From Pararhizobium sp. (lineage in GTDB: Bacteria; Pseudomonadota; Alphaproteobacteria; Rhizobiales; Rhizobiaceae), in assembly GCA_030655075.1 (NCBI GenBank), contig JAURWE010000126.1, positions 1-64,000 of the forward strand: a stretch of 64,000 bases of DNA, in the 5' to 3' direction. Position numbers and translations under genes: made by a program. Within the stretch, counting starts at the first letter, position 1. Every line of letters begins with the position of its first letter. Below the pieces are notes generated by a model. It did not search any database, was not told the origin of the DNA, and saw only the letters and a list, made by a program, of their open reading frames with translations. Positions 9,838 through 19,157 of the stretch are shown one piece after another.

Positions 9838-11118
9838 TTGAATATGGAAGTACATGATCTGATCGGTGTCGGCTTCGGTCCTTCAAACCTGGCCCTGGCC
9901 ATTGCACTGCAGGAGCACGGCTCGCGAGGCGAGCCTGTGCGCATGCTATTCCTGGAGCGGGAACCGAGATTTGCCTGGCATGAGCACATGATGTTGGCCG
10001 ATACACGGATGCAAGTTGCCTTTCTCAAAGACCTGGTCTCGTTGCGCAACCCCAGGAGCCATTTCAGCTTCGTTAACTATCTGCATGAACAGAATCGTCT
10101 TCAGGACTTCATCAACCTGAAAACCTTCTACCCCAGCCGTCACGAGTTTGGCGATTACCTTGCCTGGGCTGCGGGCCATTTCAGTGACTGCGTCGAGTAC
10201 GGGAATGAGGTACTCGAAGTTACGCCTCACCTGGGACAAGAAGGTGTCCACCTGTTGAAGGTCCATACCCGCGACAGGCAGGGCCAGGACCACTATCACC
10301 TGACGCGCCATCTCGTCATAGGCATTGGCGGCAGCTCGCGCATCCCTGATCAATTCGTGCAGCTCAGACACGACAAGCGGATATTCCACTCAAGTGGCTA
10401 TCTCAAAAGCATACCCGAGCACATGCACGCCCAGCGTGTCGCAGTCATAGGCGCCGGGCAAAGTGCAGCCGAGATATTCATGGACCTGCCAAATCAATCG
10501 GCAAATGTGCAGGTCGACCTGATCATGCGCAACAGCGCCCTGAGAGTCGCTGACGATAGCCCTTTCGTGAACGAGATCTTCAACGCCGACCTGATCGATC
10601 AACTCTACGACAGCCCTGAGCAGAATGCTGCTTACATCAAGGACTTCTGGCATACCAATTACGCAGCGGCCGATTTGGCCCTGGTGGAGAACATCTATCA
10701 AGTGATCTATCAGCAGAAAGTCAGAGGCCTGAACGGCCATCGCATCCTGAACAATCAAGAAATCACGGCGGTCCAATCGTGCGCCGAGGGCGTCAGTATC
10801 ACCCTGAAGGACCGGTGTAGAGATGCATGCACCACCCACACTTATGACGCGGTGATATTGGCCACCGGCTATCGGCGAGACCATCATCTGGCCTTGCTCA
10901 AACCACTGGCCAGCTATCTGGGCGACTTCCGCGTGGACAGGCAGTACCGCTTGCACACCACGCCCGATTTCCGCCCCTCAATCTTTCTTCAAGGCGCCTG
11001 CGAGAGCTCGCACGGCCTGAGCGACACGCTATTGTCAGTACTTGCCACTCGAAGCGCGCAAATCACCGCTGCGCTCACCGCTTCACTGAGCGCCTGTGAA
11101 CAAGGGCAGCTCAGGTGA
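9838..11118 (+). CDS. pvdA: L-ornithine N5-monooxygenase (PvdA-like)
   Basis: Flavin-dependent N-hydroxylating monooxygenase converting L-ornithine to N5-hydroxyornithine, the first step to hydroxamate iron ligands. The FAD motif GVGFGPSNLALA lies at the N terminus, the NADPH motif VIGAGQSAAE near residue 205 and the family's ATGYR motif near 345. Length (~426 aa) fits the PvdA/SidA/IucD family. Start choice is uncertain: TTG at 9838 has GAGG at 7 nt, while TTG 9835 and ATG 9844 are also in frame. Third gene of the acylase-exporter operon. The hydroxamate acyltransferase at the other end of the window would complete N5-acyl-N5-hydroxyornithine. The 3' end overlaps the convergent DUF5990-like gene by 8 nt. 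Confidence 0.93.
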   Translation: MNMEVHDLIGVGFGPSNLALAIALQEHGSRGEPVRMLFLEREPRFAWHEHMMLADTRMQVAFLKDLVSLRNPRSHFSFVNYLHEQNRLQDFINLKTFYPSRHEFGDYLAWAAGHFSDCVEYGNEVLEVTPHLGQEGVHLLKVHTRDRQGQDHYHLTRHLVIGIGGSSRIPDQFVQLRHDKRIFHSSGYLKSIPEHMHAQRVAVIGAGQSAAEIFMDLPNQSANVQVDLIMRNSALRVADDSPFVNEIFNADLIDQLYDSPEQNAAYIKDFWHTNYAAADLALVENIYQVIYQQKVRGLNGHRILNNQEITAVQSCAEGVSITLKDRCRDACTTHTYDAVILATGYRRDHHLALLKPLASYLGDFRVDRQYRLHTTPDFRPSIFLQGACESSHGLSDTLLSVLATRSAQITAALTASLSACEQGQLR

Positions 11119-11512
11119 TCTGCCACGCCACCGTATCAATCGAGTGGGGCTTTCGTCCGGTTATATCCGCACGCAATACACTCGCTTTCGCCAACTCGGC
11201 GGCCGAAAATCGCAGAGGCACCTTGACACGCTGAACCCAGGGGGCGGCGCAAGTGCCCATGCGCTTCCAGCTCAAATACACGAAGCGCTCCTGCGGTTTC
11301 CCATGGACAAAAGCCCCGGCATAGTCGACGACCCCACTGCCCTTGTCGCGTAGTTGAATTTCACAGGAGAATTCATGGCTCCCATTTTTAGCCTGCACGC
11401 CAGCATGAACCGCCTGCTCCTTGTCTTGCAGGCCGACGAGCGCAGACTCTCCAATTTCCGGTAACGTCTTGCACACCAGGACAAGCTTCAAGCTGCTTGG
11501 CAAATCGCTCAT
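11111..11512 (-). CDS. DUF5990-like small protein
   Basis: A 133-residue protein with a clear ribosome-binding site (GAGG, 6 nt before ATG). The central block GAFVHGKPQERFVYLSW followed by QRVKVPL matches what I remember of DUF5990 proteins (a GPFVQG...RFVYI...RRxKVPL pattern). No catalytic residues are evident and no signal peptide is seen. It is convergent with the ornithine hydroxylase and lies 113 nt downstream of NRPS-2, so it may be read through from that transcript. The function is unknown; a link to product biosynthesis is possible only by location. Confidence 0.7.
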   Translation of the reverse strand: MSDLPSSLKLVLVCKTLPEIGESALVGLQDKEQAVHAGVQAKNGSHEFSCEIQLRDKGSGVVDYAGAFVHGKPQERFVYLSWKRMGTCAAPWVQRVKVPLRFSAAELAKASVLRADITGRKPHSIDTVAWQIT

Positions 11513-11625
11513 TTGAACCTCTTATCCGAATAAAACGGCAGCTTTTCATGACTGCCCTGCTTGCGTATTCAATACCGTAGGCGGTGACAAGATCAAGCCG
11601 CCTCGCTGCTCCACTCACTGATCAG

Positions 11626-14600
11626 TCAAATCTCAAAACTCTCGAACTCAATAAGCCGTGCGCTGTCGATGCGAGCCGCAAACGCATGCAGCACCGACAC
11701 CTCAAAAACATCAGCCATCGGTAGCTCCAGTTCAAATTCTTCGCGTATTCGCGCTGTCAGTTGACCGACCAGCAGCGAGTGCCCTCCAAGCTCGAAAAAG
11801 TCATCGTGTCGACTCACCTCTGCCACACCGAGCAAGTCTGACCACGTATGGGCCAACCAGACCTCAGTCGTGCCTTGCGCAGGCTCGTAAAGGCGCCGCG
11901 CATAATCATCCGAATGCACAGGTGGCAACTTTGCAACATCCACCTTGCCGTTCACTGTGAGCGAAAAATTCTCGATCTGAACGTAGGCGACGGGCACCAT
12001 ATAGCCTGGCAGATACGCCGTAAGGTACTCACGAAGTGCGACCGGTGATACTGGCAACTGATCACTGTGCCGGGCACGACAATAAGCGACGAGTCGTACG
12101 CCGCCCTTTTCTTCCGTGCGCGCTATGACGTGGGACTGCGCAATAGCAGGATGCATGGCCAACCGCGACGCTATGTCCCCTAGTTCGATACGGAAACCGC
12201 GTATTTTCACCTGCTCGTCGGCACGCCCTGCAAACTCCAGCTCGCCATCGGCACGCAAGCGTCCCAGGTCGCCGCTGCGATACATTCGAGCACCCGGTAG
12301 TGGGGAAAACGGATCAGGGACAAAGCGTTGTGCTGTTAAGGAGGGCAGGCGATGATAGCCACGGGCAACTCCTTGGCCAGCAATCCAGATTTCACCCAGA
12401 GTCCACTCCCCGACCGCTTGTAGCTGATCGTCAAGAACATACACTTCGCGCCCAGCAATCCCACGGCCAACCGAGCGCTCCGCCCCCGGCCGGGTGTCAT
12501 CCACGGTTAAACGGCGCCAGGTCGTATGGATAGCCCCCTCTGTTATGCCATACATGTCGGTAAACCGTGTTTCACCGCCGGGATTCGAATCGAACCAACC
12601 AGCCAGCATTGTCGGGTCCAGTTGCTCACCCCCAAATATCACCTGGCGCAGTCGGTGGGCACCAGGAGCCCGCAGGTGTTCGTCGAGCACCTGGCTGAAG
12701 GCTCCCGGCGTCTGACTGAGTACGGTCACACCTTCCCGGCAAAGCAAGCGATAGAACTCATCGGGCGCGCGGGTAACGGCAGCCGGCACCATCAACAGCC
12801 TGGCACCGGCATGTAGCGCACCAAACAATTCCCAAACGGAGAAATCGAATGCGATCGAATGGAAAAGGCTCCAGACATCCGACCCATCCGTTCCCAGGGT
12901 TTTGGCCAACGACTCAAGCAAGGTGCTGACTTGCGCATGCTCTACGGTCACGCCTTTGGGACGCCCTGTGGAGCCCGATGTGTAAATGACATAGGCCGTG
13001 CACTGTGGCGTCAGCTCGACCTCCGAATTGCACAGTCCTTGGGACGACAGGCTGCTCCAAAGGGCATGATCCTGATGGAAGTCCACAATCGTCACGTCTG
13101 TGAGCGGGCCCAGCGCTTCCTTGCCGACCTGATCACACAGCACCAGGACCGGTTGGCTATCGTCAATGATCTCCTGCAAACGCCCCCGAGCCGATGCGGG
13201 CTCCAGCGGCACATAACCACCACCGGCCTTGAGTATCGCGATAATGGCAACCACCAGTTCGATGCTGCGGCCCATCGCAACCGCAACATGCGCGCCTGGC
13301 CCTACGCCCAGCGAGAGCAAGTGACGCGCGAGCCGATTTGCGCTGTCATCCAGCTCACGATAACAAAGACTACGCCACTGATCGGTGATCGCGATAGCAT
13401 CCGGCGTTTCCAGTGCCCAGTGGGCAACCGCATCATGCAAGTAGCCCGACATGTGCTTTGGCGCAGTCGATGCAACAGCGAGTGCGCTATCGCGCAGGGG
13501 CGAAGCAGGCGTAGCACCACAGATATCCTGTTCTTCGCTCATGTCGATCAACACACTCTTGAGCCCCTGCAAAACCCCCGCGATGTAGGACTGATCGAAC
13601 AAGGCTGTCGCATACACGAGCGTGCCTGCTATCACATCGGTACGTTCCTCCATCATCAATGCCAAATCGCAGTGGGTGGTCAGGATCTGCGGGTGGACCT
13701 CAATAATCTGCAGGCCATCAAGCAGCACACTGCCTGACGGGGTGTTCTGCCAGACGAGCATTGCTTGGAACAGGGGGTTGTAGGCTCGGCTACGAACGGG
13801 GCTCATGGTTTCGACAACTTGCTCAAACGGCACATGCTGGCGGTCCTGCGACTCGATGACCAGGCCCTTTATCCTCGCCAGCAATACAGCCACGCTCGGC
13901 TTGTCGCCGAGATCGACATGCAGTGCCAAGGTGTTGACGAAACAACCAATCAGGCTTTCCAATTCAAGGGTTGGCCGGTTCGCGACAGGCGATCCGATAA
14001 CGACAGATGACTGGCTCGCCAACCTGGCAAGCAGCACCGCATAGGCGCCCAGCAAGATCATATATAGGGTTGCACCATGACGGGCAGCCAGGTCGCGCAG
14101 CGCACTGGTCAGGTCCTGGTCGAGCGTGAAGGCCAGGCCCGCACCTGCCGGATCCTGCACGGCAGGACGCGGGCGACGGGTGGGCAGCGTCAAACAGGCG
14201 GGAGCACCGGCCAGCTGCTTTCGCCAATAACGCAGATCGTCATCGAGTGCGACGACGGTCTCGCGCTGCCATACGGCGTAGTCGGCATATTGCAAATGCA
14301 TCGGCGCCAGCGGGTAGGCAGCGCCCTGGGCGAAGTGCCCGTACAAGCCAGACAGTTCATTGGCAATCAGGCTCATTGACCAACCGTCGCAGATAATGTG
14401 ATGCATTGACACGACCAGCACATGTTCGTCGTCAGTTACTTGCAGCAAAGTAGCGCGTATCAAGGGACCTTGCGCAAGATCGAAAGGCCGCTGGGCGGCA
14501 CGCGCGAATAGCCCGGCCAGGCAGCACTCCGCCTCTTCGCCTGCACACAGAACCTGGGTATGCCACTCAAGGTTTGAATCGACAGGAACGACAACAGCAT

Positions 14601-17600
14601 GTGGCATGCCATGGCTTTCCGGGAACACAGTGCGAAGCACTTCATGACGCTCGATCACGCCCTCGAACGCAGCTTTCAGTGCGTCCTTGTCCAACGCACC
14701 CGTGATCCGCAGCCCGCCCGACAAGTGATAGGCCAGGCTTTGCATAGGGTCGATGCGGGACAGGAACCACATACGCTCCTGAGCGAACGACATGCGTGCC
14801 GGGCCTGTACGCCGGCCAATTGCTGCGAACGGCCTGCGTGTCGTCCGTTCCAGTACCTGCGCGAACGCCTTCAGCTCCGGATAGGCAAATACATCGCGCA
14901 CGCTCACCAAAGCCTGGGTCGCGGCACGGATCCTGGATATCACGCGAATAGCCAGAAGCGAATGCCCGCCCAGCGCAAAAAAATCGTCGTGGATATCTAT
15001 GACATCGCGCGCGAGGAGCTCAGACCATACGCCGGCCACCAGTGCCTGCATCGGCGTCAAGGGAGTGTGGGTCTCACGCTCAGCGCGCTTGAGCGTCGAA
15101 GGCGAAGGCAATGCCGACAGGTCGACCTTGCCATGGGTATTGACCGGCCATTGCAACAAGGGAACAAATATGGACGGCACCATGTAGAGGGGAATCAAAC
15201 CACTCAGCCTGGCTCGCAAGACGTCGCTGCCAGGCGAGACGCCATCATCGCAAATAACGTAAGCGATCAACCGTTCCTTGTCACAGACAACCTTGGCATC
15301 GAGTACGCCGTTGACCGACCGCAACGCCGACTCAACCTCCGCGGGCTCAATACGGTAGCCGCGCAATTTAATTTGCGTATCGCTCCTGCCGATGTACTCG
15401 ATCGCGCCGGTACGCGTTTGCCGTCCAAGATCACCCGTACGGTAGAGGCGCGAACCTGGCGGGCCAAATGGATCAGGTACGAAACGTGCCGCGGTCAACG
15501 CAGGTCGATCAAAATAGCCTCGAGCCACACCCAAGCCACCGACGCAAATCTCTGCCACTACCCCGACAGGCGCTAACCTTGCCTGGTTATCTACAATGCA
15601 CACACGGCTGTCGCCCAGTGCCTTGCCAAGCGGCAGCGGCCCTTGCGCCCGCGCCTGCTCACCGGTCAATTCGCCGACAATGGAGTTCACCGTTGCTTCG
15701 GTCAAACCATACGTATCGCAAAGCCGAATGCCATTTGTTGCGGGGTTTCTGAACCAACTGCGCAATGCCTCATGCTGGAGCTTTTCGCCTCCGGCCAGGA
15801 CCATTCGCAACGGCGGCTTTGGCAGACAGTCGAGATCACCGGCATCCAGTTGCTGCGCCCATAGATGCCAGAAGGCTGTCGGCAGGTCGGCTACGGTGAC
15901 GCGATGGCGAGCCAGGTACCCAACGAAGGCGGCATCCGGTGCGATCGGCCCGTCAGGTCGCACCACGATCCCAGCGCCAATGCTCAGGGCGGGAAAGATC
16001 TCAGCGATCGAATTGTCAAAGGATGGCGAGGCAAAATGCAGGACTCGATCCGTCTCATCCAGCCCGCACCACTGTACCTGAGCACGCATGAATGCAACGA
16101 CACTGCGGTGCTCGACAGCCACGCCTTTGGGCTCACCGGTCGAACCTGAAGTGAACATCACATACGCAGTCTGTGTCGGTGAATGGAAACGCGCAGGCGA
16201 CCATGCCTCTTCGTGCGCACAGCACTGGCACTGCTCGAGTTCGCGCACATCAAAGTAAGAAAGCCCTTGCTCCAAAGCCAGAGCACCGGCCTGCGCCCCA
16301 CCGATGACCAGCGCCGGCCTGGCCAGCCCAAGCAACAGCCTGAGGCGCGCCTGCGGGTAGCCCGGGTCAAGCGGCACATAAGCACCACCGGCTTTCATCA
16401 CAGCCAGCATCGCGATGACCATTTCCACGCTGCGCGACATGCACAGCGCAATTCTATCCTCCCGCTTCATGCCTGAATTATGTAAATGCCTGGCCAGCCG
16501 GTTCGCGCGGCGATCCAGTTGCGCGTAATCAAGACTGCCAGCAGCGCTGATAAGACACGGAGCACGCGGCGTGCGAGCGGCTTGAGCCTCGAACAGCCAG
16601 TGCACGCAGGCCTCGGGCATAGCCGGCCTGTCGGCGCGGTCTGGCGCCGGTTTCATACACAGACGGATCAACTCTTGCGTCGGCATCACATCAAGATCAC
16701 CGGCGCGGCACCCAGGTGTCTGCTCAAGCGCGTCTGCCAGGCGCTCCAGAGCCCGCTCGCAGTAGCGAGTGATCATGCTCGGATCAAGATGGGCCAGGGT
16801 CTGCACGGTCAACGCCAGCGCGTGCCCCGAATCATCTACCGAAAGTACCAGCGGGAAGCTGGTACGTTCGCTGCCGGGAGCAGGCTGTGAATTCTGTACC
16901 GATAGCGGTTCTTGCTGCCCAGGCAGATAGCGATAGTCCAGCAGTGCACCGGTCAGCGCGCCCCCCCCTTCAATCGCGCTGCAACGGCGCGCGAGCGATA
17001 ACGATGCGTGTTCATGCTCAATCATTTTGCCGAGTAAAGACTGCGAAACGTTCAAGCATTCGGTGATGCTTCGTCCTTGCAACTTCAGGCGAAATGGCAG
17101 TGTATTGATGAGCATGCCTAACATTTGCGAAGTCCGGGGCGCTTCGGTCATGCGCCCCGACAGTACGGTACCGAACACCACGTCATCGCGCCCACTCAAG
17201 CGCGCAAGCACTAACGCCCATGCACAGTGAAGCAGCGCTGGCATGCCCAAGCCTCGTCGGCTCGCCTGCTCACGCAGCCGCTGGACGAGCGAAGCGTCAA
17301 GCGTTAACCGCGCTTCACCCAACGATGCTCGCAGATCAAGGGCTTCGAGCAAGCCAAACGGGGTGGTGGGGGTGCGCAAGTCCCCCAGCAATTCACGGAA
17401 GAATGACTCGTCACGTTGCGTCCCCAGCCCCCACACTCTGAGCGCATAGTCAGGGAACTGGGGAGGTGTCGGTAGCCCATGCCCCCCAGTGCGCAGGATC
17501 ACGCTTAGCTCGTCCTGCATCACGCGTAACGACGTGCGGTCACCAATCAAATGATGCGACATGACCAACAATGACCAGCCTGCTGTAGATGAGCGAGCGA

Positions 17601-18141
17601 CCAACCCGTTCATCAGGGGCGCGCGGCCTATGTCAATCCGGTGGCAAGGCAAGCCCGCCTGCGCCGCCAGCCACTGATCATCGGCACCTGCATCCGGAGC
17701 CTCGATTTCCTGCAAAGGGAACTCGACGTGGCGCAGCACCACTTGCACCGGCATGGCGAGACCATCCCACTGCATCGCCGACCTTAGTATCGCGTGACGC
17801 GAAATAACCTTGCGCAAGGCCGAGACAAAACAGTCAAGCTCATCACGCGATGCAAAGTGAATGGTCTGGTGAAGGACATAAGGGTCGGCATCGCCGGACA
17901 GCATATGATGGTAGAGCAAACCTTCCTGCAAGGGCGTCAGCGGATAGATGCCTTCAAGATTATCCTCACCACCCGGCACTCGCGAGACAATCAGCTCGCG
18001 ATCACGGGCGTCGCAGATGAAGGTGTCTTCTGCGCACGCTTGCGCGGGCTCAATCAAATCTCGCTCAACCAATCGGCGGCGCAACGCCTCGCGCTGTTGC
18101 GCAGTCAGAGACTTATAATTGGCGAAAAGGTCATCGCGCAT
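11626..18141 (-). CDS. NRPS-2: C-A-T-C-A-T, unassigned residue then Thr
   Basis: A 2171-residue bimodular synthetase. The ATG at 18141 follows AAGGAAG by 5 nt; an upstream in-frame start (18207) lacks such a site. Order: short helical N-terminal region (res 1-40), C1 (HHLIGDR, 196-202), A1 (TSGSTGEPKG), T1 (GGHSLLAI, ~1045), C2 (HHIICDG), A2 (TSGSTGRPKG), T2 (GGHSLLVG, ~2110). Codes by eye: A1 DNADLGTVNK, not one I recognise; Asp at the fourth code position suggests a basic side chain, so (acyl-hydroxy)ornithine or another diamino acid is possible. A2 DFWSIGMIHK is close to threonine (DFWNIGMVHK). C1 has HHMLSGDAD near its N terminus, similar to but not matching the dual C/E motif. There is no thioesterase, so the product must pass to another protein, possibly NRPS-1. 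Confidence 0.93.
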   Translation of the reverse strand: MRDDLFANYKSLTAQQREALRRRLVERDLIEPAQACAEDTFICDARDRELIVSRVPGGEDNLEGIYPLTPLQEGLLYHHMLSGDADPYVLHQTIHFASRDELDCFVSALRKVISRHAILRSAMQWDGLAMPVQVVLRHVEFPLQEIEAPDAGADDQWLAAQAGLPCHRIDIGRAPLMNGLVARSSTAGWSLLVMSHHLIGDRTSLRVMQDELSVILRTGGHGLPTPPQFPDYALRVWGLGTQRDESFFRELLGDLRTPTTPFGLLEALDLRASLGEARLTLDASLVQRLREQASRRGLGMPALLHCAWALVLARLSGRDDVVFGTVLSGRMTEAPRTSQMLGMLINTLPFRLKLQGRSITECLNVSQSLLGKMIEHEHASLSLARRCSAIEGGGALTGALLDYRYLPGQQEPLSVQNSQPAPGSERTSFPLVLSVDDSGHALALTVQTLAHLDPSMITRYCERALERLADALEQTPGCRAGDLDVMPTQELIRLCMKPAPDRADRPAMPEACVHWLFEAQAARTPRAPCLISAAGSLDYAQLDRRANRLARHLHNSGMKREDRIALCMSRSVEMVIAMLAVMKAGGAYVPLDPGYPQARLRLLLGLARPALVIGGAQAGALALEQGLSYFDVRELEQCQCCAHEEAWSPARFHSPTQTAYVMFTSGSTGEPKGVAVEHRSVVAFMRAQVQWCGLDETDRVLHFASPSFDNSIAEIFPALSIGAGIVVRPDGPIAPDAAFVGYLARHRVTVADLPTAFWHLWAQQLDAGDLDCLPKPPLRMVLAGGEKLQHEALRSWFRNPATNGIRLCDTYGLTEATVNSIVGELTGEQARAQGPLPLGKALGDSRVCIVDNQARLAPVGVVAEICVGGLGVARGYFDRPALTAARFVPDPFGPPGSRLYRTGDLGRQTRTGAIEYIGRSDTQIKLRGYRIEPAEVESALRSVNGVLDAKVVCDKERLIAYVICDDGVSPGSDVLRARLSGLIPLYMVPSIFVPLLQWPVNTHGKVDLSALPSPSTLKRAERETHTPLTPMQALVAGVWSELLARDVIDIHDDFFALGGHSLLAIRVISRIRAATQALVSVRDVFAYPELKAFAQVLERTTRRPFAAIGRRTGPARMSFAQERMWFLSRIDPMQSLAYHLSGGLRITGALDKDALKAAFEGVIERHEVLRTVFPESHGMPHAVVVPVDSNLEWHTQVLCAGEEAECCLAGLFARAAQRPFDLAQGPLIRATLLQVTDDEHVLVVSMHHIICDGWSMSLIANELSGLYGHFAQGAAYPLAPMHLQYADYAVWQRETVVALDDDLRYWRKQLAGAPACLTLPTRRPRPAVQDPAGAGLAFTLDQDLTSALRDLAARHGATLYMILLGAYAVLLARLASQSSVVIGSPVANRPTLELESLIGCFVNTLALHVDLGDKPSVAVLLARIKGLVIESQDRQHVPFEQVVETMSPVRSRAYNPLFQAMLVWQNTPSGSVLLDGLQIIEVHPQILTTHCDLALMMEERTDVIAGTLVYATALFDQSYIAGVLQGLKSVLIDMSEEQDICGATPASPLRDSALAVASTAPKHMSGYLHDAVAHWALETPDAIAITDQWRSLCYRELDDSANRLARHLLSLGVGPGAHVAVAMGRSIELVVAIIAILKAGGGYVPLEPASARGRLQEIIDDSQPVLVLCDQVGKEALGPLTDVTIVDFHQDHALWSSLSSQGLCNSEVELTPQCTAYVIYTSGSTGRPKGVTVEHAQVSTLLESLAKTLGTDGSDVWSLFHSIAFDFSVWELFGALHAGARLLMVPAAVTRAPDEFYRLLCREGVTVLSQTPGAFSQVLDEHLRAPGAHRLRQVIFGGEQLDPTMLAGWFDSNPGGETRFTDMYGITEGAIHTTWRRLTVDDTRPGAERSVGRGIAGREVYVLDDQLQAVGEWTLGEIWIAGQGVARGYHRLPSLTAQRFVPDPFSPLPGARMYRSGDLGRLRADGELEFAGRADEQVKIRGFRIELGDIASRLAMHPAIAQSHVIARTEEKGGVRLVAYCRARHSDQLPVSPVALREYLTAYLPGYMVPVAYVQIENFSLTVNGKVDVAKLPPVHSDDYARRLYEPAQGTTEVWLAHTWSDLLGVAEVSRHDDFFELGGHSLLVGQLTARIREEFELELPMADVFEVSVLHAFAARIDSARLIEFESFEI

Positions 18142-18320
18142 CGATTCTTCCTTGAATATTTTGTTGATTGTCACGCTGCCTGTGAAGCGCTGAAAGACGT
18201 AGCCCACAGCACGATCGATGCATCGCGACCAATTGGTAGAGTGGCATAAACTCCACTAAGATGTCTTCCTAAACGGCGCCCTCAGCTGTCCCGCCGGGCC
18301 CCTATCCACCTATTCCGGCC
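18142..18320. promoter_or_regulatory. Divergent spacer between NRPS-2 and the JmjC oxygenase
   Basis: A 179-base spacer between the outward-facing starts of NRPS-2 and the plus-strand oxygenase; promoters for both probably lie here. AAGGAAG, the NRPS-2 ribosome site, is just inside it. No recognisable operator was seen. Confidence 0.4.
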
Positions 18321-19127
18321 ATGTTAACTATGCCTGTCACCAAGTGCTTGCAGCCGCCACGACCGATTGACGTGATTACCCGCCCCGACCTTCAAACCTT
18401 CGACAGCCTTTACGTCAAACTTGCCAGGCCCGTACTGATACGCGGCCTCACCGATGGCTGGCCTGCGCGTCGAAAATGGACCCACGATTTTTTCGCGAGA
18501 CACTTCGGTGAAGTACTGGTGAGTGTGTGCCGCAGCAACGGCCGCGACCCACAGCAAATGCGCCTGGACGACTACCTGCAGTATCTGGATGCCTCCCTCG
18601 ACCGCGACCCCCTCTACCTGTCGAACTGGGTTTTCGAACGCACTTGCCCGCAATTGCTCGACGACTACACCAACCCCTCACTCTTCGAACGTCTCGAATC
18701 CAGACTGCCCGAACACCTGCGCCCGCAATGGCGCTGGATGTTCATCGGGCCCGCCGGTTCCGGCACACACCTGCATGTCGACGTGCTCGACACCAGCGCC
18801 TGGAATGCGGTGATCACCGGTCGCAAGCGCTGGCGCTTCTACGCCCCCGAGCAACAGCCGCTGCTGTATCAGGGAAAGGTGGATTGCTTTTCTCCCGACC
18901 TCGAAGCCTACCCACTGTTCGCTGACGCGCATGCGATCGAGTGTGTGCAGCAGCCAGGCGACCTGGTCTTCACTCCTAGCGGCTGGTGGCACCAAGTAAT
19001 CAATGAGCGCGCCGGGATCTCCGTTACCGAGAACTTCATCAACCGCGCCAACCTTGAACGGGTCAAGCGGGCGGCGCAGAGAGCGAACCTGCCGTATCTC
19101 GACGAAGCTGTCGCCGCGATCGGCTGA
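18321..19127 (+). CDS. JmjC/cupin_8 Fe(II)/2-oxoglutarate oxygenase
   Basis: A 268-residue cupin-like JmjC protein. The facial triad is visible as HVD (in THLHVDVLD, ~res 152-154) with a distal His in GWWHQV (~224). The WRFYAPEQ stretch and the PGD motif before the distal His are family features. Such enzymes hydroxylate amino acid side chains, free or carrier-bound, at the expense of 2-oxoglutarate and O2. The gene is transcribed against both flanking synthetase genes and has its own upstream region; no strong Shine-Dalgarno precedes the ATG, and a second ATG lies at 18330. Likely role: beta-hydroxylation of one residue, but which one cannot be read from sequence. Confidence 0.85.
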   Translation: MLTMPVTKCLQPPRPIDVITRPDLQTFDSLYVKLARPVLIRGLTDGWPARRKWTHDFFARHFGEVLVSVCRSNGRDPQQMRLDDYLQYLDASLDRDPLYLSNWVFERTCPQLLDDYTNPSLFERLESRLPEHLRPQWRWMFIGPAGSGTHLHVDVLDTSAWNAVITGRKRWRFYAPEQQPLLYQGKVDCFSPDLEAYPLFADAHAIECVQQPGDLVFTPSGWWHQVINERAGISVTENFINRANLERVKRAAQRANLPYLDEAVAAIG

Positions 19128-19132
19128 AGCAC

Positions 19133-19145
19133 AGCCGTCGCGGCT
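19133..19145. terminator. Short GC-rich hairpin between convergent genes
   Basis: AGCCG and CGGCT form a perfect 5-bp stem with a 3-base loop in the 30 bases between the stops of the JmjC oxygenase and NRPS-3. There is no T-tract on either strand, so it is at best a weak bidirectional terminator. Confidence 0.25.
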
Positions 19146-19157
19146 CGTTCGCTCGAA

